Shown here one piece after another: positions 35,007 through 47,431 of a stretch of 64,000 nucleotides of DNA. Below the pieces are notes generated by a model. The model did no database searches. It saw nothing but the letters and a program-made list of their open reading frames with translations, and was not told the origin of the DNA. How positions within the stretch are numbered: position 1 is the stretch's first letter; each line of letters opens with the position of its first letter. Source of the DNA: Schistocerca nitens (taxonomy: Eukaryota; Arthropoda; Insecta; Orthoptera; Acrididae); the NCBI RefSeq assembly GCF_023898315.1, contig NC_064623.1, positions 15,699,140 through 15,763,139 of the forward strand, given 5' to 3'. The translations under genes and the position numbers were made by a program.

Positions 35007-37258
35007 TATTATTAATAATGTGCGGTTTCTTTCCTTGTTAGTGGCCTCTGCGAACGCGCCGCTGCGCACACTGAAAGGTAACGGCGTTTGCCAAGGTAGT
35101 GACACTACAGGCCTTTCAGGAAAGACCGACTGAATTGTGAGTCACGTGAGAGGTAGAGTGTTCGATGGAAGGACAGCAGCAGTGGAGGAGGAGTTAGAAA
35201 AAGTTTTTCGTTTGTGGGTTGGCTACTACTAGGATGGGGGCTAGATAAGCGAGACCGTGTGGTGCGTGATTACGATGACAGGTACTGGGGTGCATGCGCA
35301 GTGGCGAGCCGACGAAGCAGACACATCATGTACACTGGAGTCCAGAATTAAAGCAACAAGCGGAAATTTTGCAACGCTGCGTTTATTTTGCCACAAAGCA
35401 GGCGATAGCAAAGTAGAAACAATGTAAAGAACGTAGAACGCAAACAACTGTGAACCGTGAATTTACTTTCAAAATCTTTTCTTAAAGAATTTACTTTATT
35501 TACTAGCGATTCATCAGGATCATTAACACATTTAACCACACTAGGTGAGCGTGGAAGTAGTTGCCAGGAAGTAACTGATGGAAAATAAAATTACTTTTAA
35601 CAAATGTGAATTTTATTCCTAAAAGCTTTTTCAAAAACAGATTTAAAATTATAAGCAGAAAAGCACCCTCGGGATATCAAGTTACAATTTTATTTAGAGG
35701 CAGAGGCAGAAAGAACAATATTAACAGCAGGAACCTTCGGGCTGAGAAGCTTTCCTGCTCCCTTTCAACATGGCCTAGTCATGACCGGTCACAACAACCT
35801 CTGAAAGACTACACTGGTGCAAATCTGCAACACAACAGATTACTTTAAACAAAAAAAATTTAACAACTCACACAAACACGTAAACTATGCACCCCGTAAG
35901 AGGGATGGAAATGGTAACACACTCAAATTATTTGCCGCCGAACGTGCAATTTTTTTAAGGACTCTTACGGTGGAAGGGTGGCAACCTTATAACCTAAAAT
36001 GACTATTTAAATAAAACCCATAAAATGCAGACTTACATAAAATGTACAACATGCTCTACATTACACGTATACCACCTCGCAAGATGATAGACAAGATAAA
36101 ACCATATTTCAAGAATTCGGCCTTTAAGCAATAAATTCGTTAACACCGCATCCGACAAACGTGACAGAAGCAGCTATTAACGTAAGATTGACAGGGGGGG
36201 GGGGTTTACTAACAACCCGAACCGCAGATTTCTCTAAACTTCTCCAATTCCACAAGGGAAAAACGGATCACCCAATTCACAAATAACCACCTTCCCGTGG
36301 GCAAACGGAGAAGAATGGTGGGACGACCCTAAAACAAAGCGGCTGGTGACCTCACCAAGAAAACAAGTAGAATTTAACAAGTAAATGAAACAACATATCT
36401 CCAATCACTTGACTTCTAATAAACTGCGCCGTCTGGCGAAGACCTGGCGCAGCACCCTGAACGCTCTCCCGAACTGTCCGCTGCCAGCCGCTTGAACGGA
36501 CGCAGTAAGGCGCGCCGATCTCCCGTCTCACGGCGTCGCAGCTCGCTCCGGCCAGCCCGATGTTGTGGTTTCGCTCCTGTTGCTCTCTTGCAAACCGCGA
36601 AGCCACTCCCCCTTTCTATTCGGCGCTGCACACTGGACTCACGTGGGGACCTCGCATGCGCCGACGCTCAAGGTGGACAAGTCATCTTGTGTCTCAGTGC
36701 GCGACCAACCAACCGACCGATCCAACCGCCAATGACCTTTGCCCGTGCAACTCGAGCAGACTGGCGGCCTAATGCGCAGACTCGGATGCAGGAACTCAGC
36801 CCCGACCGGGCGACCACTAGCTGAGTTCTATTACTGGCGGAGTGGCAAGACTCTCATTTTCTGGCTTTAAGGTTTGATCCAAACGAGACACATACTAGCA
36901 CTCCGACGACAGACAGACACTAACTGCCGCACAAACGCAAACGAAAGTCAGACCAGCGACTGGTGACGCGAGACTGACCTAGCCTCACTCCGACTGACCC
37001 CCTGCCGAGCTCATAGCGCCCCTTAAATGCACGTCAAGAGGCAACCTTTCCGCTTTCCCACCAGAGGGAGACATCAATGCTGCGATTGACACAGCGGCGC
37101 CACCGCCAGAAACGGAGGGCGACTGCTTCACACAACGCGCTGCGGCGCACTCTTCAAAACAGCAATTTTTTTTTTTTTTACCACGGCTCAAACTGCAACA
37201 TGTGTAACAGTAGACGAAAACATTCTTCGTTTTTTCCAACTTAACAGATTTGCACATA
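35007..37258. other. Unassigned DNA, partly GC- and CpG-rich
   Basis: 35007-36400 is AT-rich with no gene. TACACTGGAGTCCAGAATTA at 35332 resembles the end of a Tc1-type element, but no partner was found. 36420-37060 is rich in CpG and could be an LTR or promoter in minus orientation (TTTAAGGGGCGC on minus near 37027), but no boundaries are supported. The 110-codon frame at 36492-36824 is probably accidental. G run at 36197-36206. Confidence 0.3.
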
Positions 37259-37286
37259 CTTTCCGACAATTGGTTACTGTGCTCAC

Positions 37287-40200
37287 TATGGGGTGTGACC
37301 ACCTCTGGCAGCAGTACAGGGCTGACAACGACAGAATATGCTGTGAATATCGTCATCAATGTCACTTTGAGGCAATAACGCCTTTTCTCCTGCGGAGCTG
37401 CTCACAAGTCTTGGACAGTGGTTGGACGATGCTGACGTGATCCAGCACATCTCCTTAGCGCATCCCAGACATGCTCTATGAGATCGAAATAGGGAGAGCG
37501 AGCAGGCGTGCAGTATCTCCATTTCCAATAAAACATCAACAGCCAGTGCTCCACGAGGTCCAGCATTATCGTCCAGCAGTACGAAGTCTGGGCGACCAGC
37601 ACCTCGCAACAACCGTACATCAGGTCCCAAGACCTCGTCGCGATACCTGACATCAGATAAACCTTTCCGATCCCTCCGTACAGTTTCACGAAGAGATGTT
37701 CGTGTGATCAACATAATCCCCGCCCTCATCCTTAGCGATCCTACTCGATATCGGTCTCTTTCCACAATGTTTAGGTCTAGAAATCGTGTTCCACATTCCC
37801 TGAAGATGCGGATCCGTCGAAAACCACTCTCCAGACCAAATCTGGTCTCATCTGTGAAAACAACATTGGCCCACTGTTCGACAGTCCATGTAGAATGTTG
37901 ACGACTCCACTATAGACGTTCTCTTCTGTGAAGACGCGTCACAGGTAGACATACAGCAGGTCTCCCACAATAAGGCCGCTCTGCCCGTGCCTTCACTACA
38001 CTACACTGCCTCATCTACATCTACATCTACATACATACTCCGCAATCCACCATACGGTACGTGGCGGAGGGTAGCTCGTACCACAATTAGCATCTTCTCT
38101 CCTTGTTCCACTCCCCAAACAGAACGAGGGAAAAATTACCGCCTACATGCCTCTGTACGAGCCCTAATCTCTCTTATCTTATCTTTGTGGTCTTTCCGCG
38201 AAATATAAGTTGGCGGCAGTAAAACTGAACTGCAGTCAGCCTCAAATGCTGGTTCTCTAAATTTCCTCAGTAGCGATTCACGAAAACAACGCTTCCTTTC
38301 CTCTAGAGACTCCCACCCGTGTTCCTGAAGCATTTCCGTAACACTCGCGTGATGATCAAACCTACCAGTAACAAATCTAGCAGGCTGCCTCCGAATTGCT
38401 TCTATGTCCTCCCTCAATCCGATAGGGATCCCAAACGCTCGAGCAGTACTCAAGAATAGGTCGCATTAGTGTTTTATAAGCGGTCTCCTTTACAGATGAA
38501 CCACATCTTCCCAAAATTCTAACAATGAACCGAAGACGACTATCCGCCTTCCCCACAACTGCCATTACATGCTTGTCCCACTTCATATCGCTCTGCAATG
38601 TTACGCCCAAATATTTAATCGGCGCGACTGTGTCAAGCGCTACACTACTAATGGAGTATTCAAACATTACGGGATTCTTTTTCCTACTCATCTGCATTAA
38701 TTTATATTTATCTATATCTAGAGTTAGCTGCCATTCTTTACACCAATCACAAATCCTGTCCAAGTCATCTTGTATCCTCCTACAGTCACTCAACGACGAC
38801 ACCTTCCCGTACACCACAGCATCATCAGAAAAACAGCCGCACATTGCTATCCACCCTATCCAAAAGATTATTTATGTAGATAGAAAACAACAGCGGACCT
38901 ACCACACTTCCCTGGGGCACTCCAGATGAACACTCACCATCGAGGACAACGTACTGGGTTCTATTACTTAAGAAGTCTTCGAGCCATCACGTATTTGGGA
39001 ACCGATCCAATATGCTCGTAGCTTAGTTAGGAGTCTGCAGTGGGGCACCAATTCAAACGCTTTCGGGAAGTCAAGGAATATGGCATCTGTCTGATACCCT
39101 TCATCTATGGTTCGCAAGATATCATGTGAAAAAAGGGCGAGTTGCGTTTCGCAGGAGCGATGCTTTCTAAAGCCGTGCTGATGCATGGACAGTAACTTCT
39201 CTGTCTCAAGGAAATTCATTATATTCGAACTGAGAATATGTTCGAGAATCCTGCAACAAACCCATGTTAAGGATATTGGTCTGTAATTTTGAGGATCCGT
39301 CCTTCTGCCCTTCTTATATACGGGCGTCACCTGCGCTTTTTTCTAGTCGCTCGGGACTTTACGTTGGGCAAGGGATTCGCGATAACTGCAAGCTAAGTAA
39401 GGAGCCAATGCAGTAGAGTACTCTCTGTAAAACCGAATTGGGATGCCATCAGGACCTGGCGATTTATTTATTTTCAACCCATTCAGCTGCTTCAAAACCC
39501 CAGGGATGTCTATCGCTATGTCCTCCATACGAGAATCTGTACGAGACTGAAACGGCGGTATGTTTGTACGATCCTCCTGCGTGAAAGATTTCTCAAATGC
39601 TAAATTTAAAATTTCAGCTTTCGTTTTGCTGTCTTCCGCTGCCAGGCCAGACTGATCAGTGAATGACTGGATGGAAAGCCTTCGACCTGCTTACCGATTT
39701 TACGTAAGACCAGAATTTCCTTGGGTTTTCAGCAAGATCTTTTGCTAAGGTATGACGGTGGTAGTGGTTGTATGCTTCGTGCATCGCTCTTTTTACAGCA
39801 GCACGAATCTCTACTAACTTTTGCCTGTCCTCATTCTCCCGATGTTTCTTGTACCGCGAGTGCAACTGCCTTTGCTTCCTGAGCATTCTCCGAAATGCGC
39901 TGTTAAACCACGGTGGGTCTTTTCCGTCCGTAACCCACTTTCTCGGCACATACTTCTCCAATGCGTGATTTACAATGTGTTTAAAATTTGCCCATAATTC
40001 TTCCACACAACACGATACAGCACGTCCAGTGTACGCTGCAAAGTCAGATGCCAGTTGCCGTGCAGTAGTTAGGCGGCACCGTCGTGCCCTTACAACCAAA
40101 TAACAGTTCTTTCTTTCTGATGTCACACGTGGTTGGCCCTGTTCTGGTCTTCATGATACAGCTACGGTCCCTACAAACTGTAGCCACATCCGACAAACAA

Positions 40201-40307
40201 CAGAACGATTCACGTTAAGCCATGGGGCCCACATGAGTTTGAGACTGTCCTGCTTCCATTCTTCCTATGGCCACTGTAGAGTCTCGCAGGCGTCTTCTCT
40301 GTGCCAT
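37287..40307 (-). pseudogene. Tc1-like transposase (family C) split by a CR1 LINE
   Basis: N-terminal part on minus at 40307-40010: MAQRRRLRDSTVAIGRMEAG, later VTSERKNCYLVVRARR and TARQLASDFAAYTGRAVS. The rest resumes at about 38010-37287: VKARAERPYCGRPAVCLPVT, VEQWANVVFTDETRFGLESG (first Asp), VLLDDNAGPRGALAVD (second Asp; GPR for the usual RPH) and, in another frame, ARSPYFDLIEHVWDALRR (Glu; SPD read as SPY), ending ARGGHTP and stop. The two halves fit one gene once the CR1 (38011-40009) is set aside. Frameshifts and stops are numerous. Confidence 0.85.
38011..40009 (-). mobile_element. CR1-type LINE inserted in the Tc1-C transposase
   Basis: Read on minus from 40009: VEELWANFKHIVNHALEKYV, PPWFNSAFRRMLRKQRQL, NPRKFWSYVKSVSRSK, KSPGPDGIPIRFY (39400s), GRRTDPQNYRPISLTWVCCR, QHGFRKHRSCETQLALF, AIFLDFPKAFELV (motif A), then CFSDDAVVYG (motif C) and LEYCSSVWDPY, ending at the 3' tail CATCTACATCTACATC (plus, from 38012). 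5' truncated, so no endonuclease. Several frameshifts (near 39335, 38950, 38400). Best related to the copy at 29798. Confidence 0.87.
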
Positions 40308-40492
40308 ACTGCACGACTGGCTGTGTACACAGCGACTGTGGACGTGGGACTACCCGAGAAACACCACTCCGTTTCATAGGTGCCCTGACGTCACCGTTGG
40401 TGTGGTTGTCCGTGCAGAAAGGGATCGTGCGGACATCCGATGACAGTTTGTATGATTACATCGTGAATTAGACACAGAACGGGGAAATAGCG
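40308..40492. other. Probable 5' part of Tc1-C element
   Basis: Lies upstream of the family C transposase start, before the LINE tail at 40493. No clear inverted end is visible. Confidence 0.3.
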
Positions 40493-42036
40493 GTTGTTGT
40501 TGTTGTGGTCTTCAGTCCTGAGACGGGTTTGTTGCAGCTCTCCATGCTACTCTGTCCTGTGCAAGCTTCTTCATCTCCCAGTACCTATTACATTCTACAT
40601 CCTTCTGAATCTGCTTAGTGTATTCATCTCTTGGTCTCCCCCTACGGTTTTCACCTTCCACGCTGCCCTCCAATACTAAATTGGTGATCCCTTGATGCCT
40701 AGGAACATGTCCTACCAACCGATCCCTTCTTCTAGTCAAGTTGTGCCACAACCTCCTCTTCTCCCCAATTCTATTCAATACCTCCTCATTAGTTATGTGA
40801 TCTACCTATCTAATCTTCAGCATTCTTCTGTAGCACCACATTTCGAAAGCTTCTCTTCTTGTCTAAACTATTTATCGTCCATGTTTCACTTCCATAATGG
40901 CTACACTCCATACAAATACTTTCAGAAACAACTTCCTGACACTTAAATCAATACTCGATGTTAACAAATTTTTCTTCTTCAGAAACGCTTTCCTTGTCAT
41001 TGCCAGTCTACATTTCATATCCCCTCTATATCGACTATCATCAGTTATTTTGCTCCCCAAATAGCAAAAATCCTTTACTACTTTAAGTGTCTCATTTCCT
41101 AATCTAATTCCCTCAGCATCACCCGACTTAATTCGACTACATTCCATGATTCTCGTTTTGCTTTTGTTTATGTTCATCTTACACCCTACTTTCAGGACAC
41201 TGTCCATTCCGTTCAGCTGCTCTTCCAAGTCCTTTGCTGTCTCTGACAGAATTACAATGTCATCGGCGAACCTCAAAGATTTTATTTCTTCTCCACGGAT
41301 TTTAATACCTACTCGGAACTTTTCTTTTGTTTCCTTTGTTGCTTGCTCAATATACAGATTGAATAACATCGGGGATAGGCTACAACCCTGTCTTACTCCA
41401 TTCCCAACCACTGCTTCCCTTTCATACCCCTCGACTCGTATGACTGCCATCTGCTTTCTGTACAAATTGAAAATAGCCTTTCGCCGCTGCCACCTTCAGA
41501 ATTTGAAAGAGAGTATTCCAGTCAATATTGTCAAACGCTTTCTCTAAGTCTACAAATGCTAGAAACGTAGGTTTGCCTTTCCTTAATCTTTCTTCTAAGG
41601 TAAGTCGTAGGGTCAGTATTGCCTCACGTGTTCCAACATTTCTACGGAATCCAAACTGGTCTTCCCCGAGGTCGGCTTCTATCAGTTTTTCCATTCGTCT
41701 GTAAAGAATTCGTGTTAGTATTTTGCAGCTGTGACTTATTAAACTGATAGTTCAGTAATTTTCACATCTGTCAACACCTGCTTTCTTTGGGATTGGAATT
41801 ATTATATTCTTCTTGAAGTCTGAGGGTATTTCGCCTGTCTCATACATCTTGCTCACCAGACGGTAGAGTTTTGTCAGGACTGGCTCTCCCAAGGCCATCA
41901 GTAGTTCTAATGGAATGTTGTCTACTCCTGGGGCCTTGTTTCGGCTCAGGTCTCTCAGCGCTTTGTCAAACTCTTCACGCAGTATCATATCTCCCATTTC
42001 TTCTTCATCTACATCCGGAACCCACTTCGATACCAT
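40493..42036 (-). mobile_element. LINE family 2, minus strand, large copy
   Basis: Tail CAACAACAACAAC (GTTGTTGTTGTTG on plus at 40493). Minus frames: 42036-41752 (RT fingers, KALRDLSRNKAPGVDNIPLE; IIPIPKKAGVDRCENY), 41694-41422 (EDQFGFRRNVGTREAILTL; FVDLEKAFDNIDWN, motif A), 41465-40872 (VRQGCSLSPMLFNLY; RFADDIVIL, motif C intact; GSKITDDSR) and 40778-40512 (LTRRRDRLVGHVPRHQG; GRPRDEYTKQIQK). A few frameshifts only; the RT active site residues are all readable. The N-terminal endonuclease is absent. Confidence 0.9.
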
Positions 42037-42038
42037 TC

Positions 42039-42069
<31 letters not shown>
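42037..42069 (+). repeat. (CT)n microsatellite
   Basis: CTCTGTCTCTCTC-type run at the junction of two LINE copies. Confidence 0.9.
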
Positions 42070-42099
42070 TTTTGAGTCGTCACTCTCCTTGCTGGTTTG

Positions 42100-43960
42100 T
42101 TGCTGCCCACAACGAAATCTTCTCCTGTGCCCACATCTCCATCTGATGGTAGCATCAGCAACCCATACCCTGACTCATTTGCTCGATATATTCCAGTCTC
42201 TGTCCTCCACAACACATTTTATCCTCTACAGCTCCCTCTAGAACCTTGGAAGTTATTCTCTGATGTCTTAACAGGTCTCGTGTCATGCTGTCCCTTCTCT
42301 TTGTCAGTGTTTTCCTCATGTTCCTTTGCTCCCCGATTCTGCGCATGGCCTCGACCTCCTCATACCTTACCTTATAAGTCCACCTAATTTTCAACATTCG
42401 TCTGTAGCATCACATCTCAAACGTTTCTATTCTCTTCTGTTCTGGTTTTCCCACAGTCCATATTTCATTGCCATACAATTCTGCTCTCCAACCGTACATT
42501 CTCAGAAATTTCTTCCTCAAATCAAGGCCTATGTTTGATACTAGTAGACTTCTCTTGTCCAGGAATGCCCCTTCTTGCCAGTTCTAGTTTGGTTTTTACA
42601 TCCGCCTTCCTCCGCCTGTCATGGGTTATTTCGCTGTTTAGGTGGCAGAATTCCTTAACTTAATCTACTTCGTGATCACCAATCCTGATCTTAAGTTTCT
42701 CATTGTTCTCATTTCTGGTGCTTCTCATTACTTTCGTCTTTCTTCTGTTTAACCTCATTACATATTCTGTAATCATTATACTGTTCATTCTATTCAGCAG
42801 ATCGTGTAATTCTTGTCAACCTTCACTCAGGATAGAAATGTCTTCAGCGAATCTTATCGCTGTTATCCTTTCACCTTGAATTTCAATCCCACTCCTGAAT
42901 GTTTCCTTTACCTCCATCATTTCATCTTCGATGTATATGTCTTACACCCTTCTTAATCGGAGCACTTTGTTCTTGGTCTTATGCTCCTGTTATTTCCTCT
43001 TGGCACTTCTACGTGTTGTATATTACCCGTGTCTCCCTTCAGCTTACCCCTATTTTGCTGCCAATGTCGAACAACATGCACATTTTACATAGACGAACGC
43101 TTCCTCCTGGTCTACAAAACGTATGGACGTGTCTTGATGTTTCTTTAGTCTTTCTTCCAGTATCTACCGCAACGTCAGAATTGCCACTCTGGTGTCTTTA
43201 CCTCTCCTAAAGCCAAACTGATCCTCATCTGACACATCCTCAATTTTCTTTTCCATTCTTCTGTATGTTATTCTTGTCAACAGCTTGGATGGACTAGCTG
43301 TTAAGCCTATTGTGCGACAATTCTTGCACTTGTCGGCTCTTGCAATCTTCGGAATTGTGTGGATGATATTTCTCCAAAAGTCTGATGGTATGTCGCCAAA
43401 CTCATACATTCTACACACCAACGAGAATACTCTGTTTGTTGCCATATCCTGCAATTATTTTAGAAATTCAAATGGAATTTTGTTTATTCCTTCCGTCTTA
43501 AATGGTTCAAATGGCTCTGAGCAGTATGGGACTTAACTTCTGAGGTCATCAGTCCCCTAGAACTTAGAACTGCTTAAACCTAACTAACCTAACGACATCA
43601 CACATCCATGCCCGAGGCAGGATTCGAACCTGCGACCGTAGCGGTCGCGCGGTTCCAGACTGTAGCGCCTAGAACCACTCGGTCACTCTGTCCGGCCCTT
43701 CCGTCTTATTCCATCTTTCAGTACTCCAAAGCTTTCTTAAGCTCTGATTCTTATACTGGATCTCCTATCTCTTCTAAATCTACTCGTGCCTCTTCTTCTA
43801 TCACATCAGAAAAAATCTTCCCCCGCAGAGAGACTTTCAATGTACTCCTTCCAGCTACGTGCTCTCTCCTCTGCATTTAACTGTGGAGTTCCCTTTGCAC
43901 TGTTAATGTTACCACCCTTGCTTTTAATTTCTTCGAAGGTGGTTTTGACTTTTCTATATC
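42100..43960 (-). mobile_element. Older copy of LINE family 2, minus strand
   Basis: Minus frames show the same order as the neighbour but more changed: 43454-43164 (MYEFGDIPSDFWRNIIHTIP, MEKKIEDVSDEDQFGFRR) and 42397-42155 (MLKIRWTYKVRYEEVEAMRR, LTKRRDSMTRDLLRHQRITS). The region between is heavily decayed. A SINE-1 sits inside at 43501-43696. It lies tail-to-head with the younger copy and in the same orientation. Confidence 0.75.
43501..43696 (-). mobile_element. SINE-1, minus strand, 12-bp target duplication
   Basis: CCTTCCGTCTTA flanks it at 43489-43500 and 43697-43708. Complete body and head. Confidence 0.95.
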
Positions 43961-44033
43961 GAGTCAGTCCTTACGACAGTTTTTTTTAATACATTGTGGG
44001 AGTGAACAGTGATCAATGTGTTACAAATATTTA

Positions 44034-44245
44034 CTATCAAAAACAGTCTTGAACACAATTTATTTATTACGGTGACCGGTTTCGACCACTACTGTGGTCA
44101 TCTTCAGACCAGTGAGTGAGAACCTGGTGGCAGCGATTTACCACCAGAAGGAGGTTCTTACTCATTGGTCTGAAGATGACGACAGTAGTGGTCGAAACCG
44201 GTCACCGTAATAAATAAATTGTGTTCAAGACTGTTTTTGATAGTA
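44034..44245. repeat. Near-perfect hairpin with about 99-base arms
   Basis: Left arm 44034-44132 starting TACTATCAAAAACAGTCTTG pairs with right arm 44147-44245 (complement) around a short spacer of about 14 bases. The arms include GTGACCGGTTTCGACCACTA and TCATCTTCAGACCA. Foldback/MITE-like. Confidence 0.92.
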
Positions 44246-45076
44246 AAAAAAAAGCATTTTTTCTTCGATTTCTTCATAATTATGTACAGGAGATTTTCTG
44301 CCTCCCTCTCTCGTGCTCGCGCGAACTCAATGTTGTCTTATTCGGAGAACAGGGGAGGAAAAAAGAAAAGTTCCAGACTCCAGAGACCAGCGTAGTGCCG
44401 AGAGGCCTGTCAAAATTCCAGCACCGCCGGCGCGTTATCGATCTGACACTTTATGGAGAGCATCGCGGGGCGCAACCAATGGCGACGGGCTGCCATGGCC
44501 GGGATGCTGTTGCCATGGCAGCATCGATCGACTGTTGCCAGAGGCCGCTGTGGAGGGGCGCCGCTGACCACTCGCGGCCGCCCATTCCGCCAGCGGAATA
44601 AAAGAGGTTATGCGATCGCTGGGAGAATGGCCGGGCGCTGAACTGGGGCGCGCTCTGCACAGCAGCGCGGGGACACGGGTCCAGGTCTGTCACGTCACGT
44701 CTGCCCACCACTGTTTTCGCCACTCCAACCATTTACGAATACGCCGTGTAGCGGCCAGAGTCTTCACAACCTGTTCATCGTCGTTGCCAACGTCTTACCC
44801 GTATAAGAAGATGTGAGCAGGAGTGTTTTTGTTACTGTTTTATATGCGTCTACCAAGGAGAAGGACAGGTAATACCGAAAAGTGGATTCTGTCCGACAGG
44901 AGCTATTCCTGAAGTACACTGACTGGAACATAAACGAAAGTTGGTAGGAGTGTTTCTGCATCTGAACGGTGATGTCTCGTCAAATTTCGCACCAGTCGCA
45001 CAAGAGTGCTATAAACACACACTGTGACGGTCTTGAACCTTTGAGATTTGACACGGTGAGTTGACGTTAGTCGAGA
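44246..45076. other. Unassigned DNA, CpG-rich in the middle
   Basis: 44380-44700 is GC- and CpG-rich (includes GCGGCCGC at 44574-44581) with GGAATAAAAGAGG near 44595, which could be a TATA-like or polyadenylation-like motif. It might be a promoter or an LTR. No boundaries or gene can be fixed. 44900-45076 should hold the left end of the Tc1-D relic but no inverted end is certain. Confidence 0.3.
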
Positions 45077-45543
45077 ATGCCTTTAAGGCGACAAAGACGC
45101 CACTGTCAACACGCCAAAGACTTCGAACGAGGTCGTGCAACAGGGCTACGAGAAGCTGGATATTCCTTCTGTACTGAACATGACTGCTGGCAACTGCGGT
45201 CACCAAAATGTACAGTCGCGAGAAGACCAGCCGCTTGGTGCCATCGAGAGGAAACAACACCGTGCTCGGCATGTGGCTCCGGCGCATCATACTGCCTCTG
45301 CAGTACCAGTCAGCACCACAGTGACACACAGGTATCTTTTACAAATCGGTTACTTCGAGGATAGCTTCGAGCAAGATACTGTCCCGTGCATTCCACTGAT
45401 CCTAAACACCGCCAATTGTGACTTGAGTAATGTCAAGCGAGGCATGTGTATAGTATCCGCAACAGCACTTTTTTATGGAGTGGGGTTGTTTGCCTCACGC
45501 CCGATCCCCGACTTGGAGGACCTGGATTTTTTTTAGGGTTTCC

Positions 45544-46280
45544 TGTGGTGTGCGTACTGTAAGACCTTCGGTACACACACCATCAGATTATTTGACTTGT
45601 CGCTCTATGCGAGTGTCAGCAATATGCCTCGTGGTCTTATCGTGGCGTGTTTATCTTCTGCCATTAGGTCAGATGATAGAAATGCCACTTGCATGCTTAG
45701 AGTAGCAGATTGACGGTGACCAATTTTAAACAGAACTTCATTAATTTTCTCACACATTTATTAAAATAATGACAAGCATAAAATTACTTAACTTGATTCC
45801 GGATGTTATTTACAACTGACAATCTGAAGTTGCTTTGGTCTTGGTACGTTAATCTTATTCTCACATATCTGTGATACTTGACAAAAGTGTCTATACATTT
45901 ATCTTCATGGCTATGTACAGGAATATGATAATCTTATTAGGCGCAGACTGAAACTTGACTACAGACTAATGCAGACTGGTACAGACTGGTGCAGACAAAT
46001 GCAGACTGATTGATCGGAGGTCTGTACACTCGTTATAATACCTCGTGCGTTCATGTATCACTGCGTGAGTGTTATCCGCGAGGAGAAGAGGTTCTACATT
46101 AGCAGCAATCTCATTGGCTGCGTTACATATTAATACGCGGATCGGCGGAAGCAGAATTTGGTCCGTCTCTAAGGCAGCGCCATCTCGTAGTGCGGAGACG
46201 GACGAGCGCTGCGCCTGCGCCTGCACGCTCTAGTGGGAAAGTTGTGTACGCGCTGACTGCGCGGAACTATGTACACAACA
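45544..46280 (-). mobile_element. Solo LTR with TTCC target duplication
   Basis: Plus-strand ends TGTGGTGTGCGTACTG and ATGTACACAACA; 737 bp. TTCC flanks both sides (45540-45543 and 46281-46284). On minus it has AATAAATG (about 45757-45762 on plus TTTATT), a polyadenylation-type signal. A short internal array of GCAGACTGRTACAGACTG-like units at 45970-46005. Confidence 0.78.
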
Positions 46281-46339
46281 TTCCCCTAGGAGTGTTGGCT
46301 TCCCTACGCCTATAGAGCCCCCCCCCCCTGCCCTACGTT

Positions 46340-46805
46340 ACGACCATATTAAGACCTATAGTAATATATGGATCAGAAGGCTCGGTACTGACATTAAAAG
46401 AGGAGAACTTGTTACTGAGATGGAAAAGAAAGATACTGAGAAGGATTTTTGGAGCAGTGAGAGAGGAAGATGGCTGGAGAGTAAGGACAAATGTAGAACT
46501 ACAAACACTTTTTTGGACAGATGGACATTGTAGTTAAAATTAAGCAGGGAAGAATAAGATGGGCAAGACATGTACAGAGAATGCCAGAAACTCGGAGTGT
46601 CAAAGTTTAAATGGGAAAACCTGACAGGAGAAGGAGAAGAGGCAGACCCAGGAAAAGGTGGCTGAACGATATGGAAGAAGATCTAAAGGCGATGGGAATA
46701 AGAAAGTGAAGAAAAAAGGCGATGGATAGAGAAGAATGGAGGCAGGTTATAGAGGAGGCCAAGGTTCTTCAAGGACTGTAGAGCCATCCAAGAAGAAGAA
46801 GAAGA
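46340..46805 (+). mobile_element. LINE family 3, 5'-truncated 3' end
   Basis: Starts ILRPIVIYGSEGSVLTL, then LRRIFGAVREEDGWRVRTN, IRWARHVQRMPE and GRPRKRWLNDMEEDLKAMG, ending in a stop and an (AAG)n tail at 46789-46804. This C-terminal domain is typical of RTE-related insect LINEs. Several frameshifts. Confidence 0.8.
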
Positions 46806-47431
46806 AATGGTGTCAAGTGAGAGTTCATTGAAGATCTGTTGTGTTACCTGATGAAAGTTGGAGCTGCCCTGGTGCCAATGATGGCAGTGTTTTGGTTAGT
46901 GGTGCGTTAAGCCTCTCTGCAGGCTACACGCACTGGAGGTACACGAGGAACCATAGTCTGCGGTTGGATTTCGTATGACTGCAGCAGTGCTCTCGCGGTT
47001 ATTCCACGCACACTGACTGCAAATTTGTACGTCACTCTGGTGATTCATGAACAGGGGATGTTCTCCAACAGGATAACGCTCTCCCACATACCTTTGTTGT
47101 AACACAGAGTGTCGACGAGTTGCCTAGGTCTGCGCGATCACAAAATCTCTCTATAATCGAACACATGTGGGACATTATAGGTTGACAACCCCAGCGTGAT
47201 CCACAAGTAGCATGAACCGTCCCCGTGCTAATCGACCAAGTACAACAGTCATGAAACTCCAACCCCCAAACTGACATTCGGCACCTGCACAACGCAAAGC
47301 ACGTATGTTCGCATGCTTACAGTCGACACTCTGACGATAACAGGAGTTATTAATGTAGCAGCATTTCACATTTCCAATGGCTTATAACGCTTACACTAAC
47401 CTGTGATCTTGCAATGGTAATCATGTAAATG

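Larger units (their letters stand above)
45077..47330 (+). pseudogene. Tc1-like transposase (family D) relic interrupted by LTR and LINE
   Basis: N-terminal part at 45077-45160: MPLRRQRRHCQHAKDFERG and GLREAGYSF (helix-turn-helix), frame then lost. The catalytic part resumes near 46845: DESWSCPGANDGSVLV (first Asp region), VLQQDNALPHTFVVTQSVDE (second Asp) and IIEHMWDIIG (Glu). Between lie a solo LTR (45544-46280) and a LINE piece (46340-46805). Many stops; the oldest Tc1 relic in the window. Confidence 0.7.

Noticed and set aside
36492-36824. 110-codon Arg-rich frame as a gene
   Set aside because: CpG-rich region, overlapping frames on both strands and no motif.
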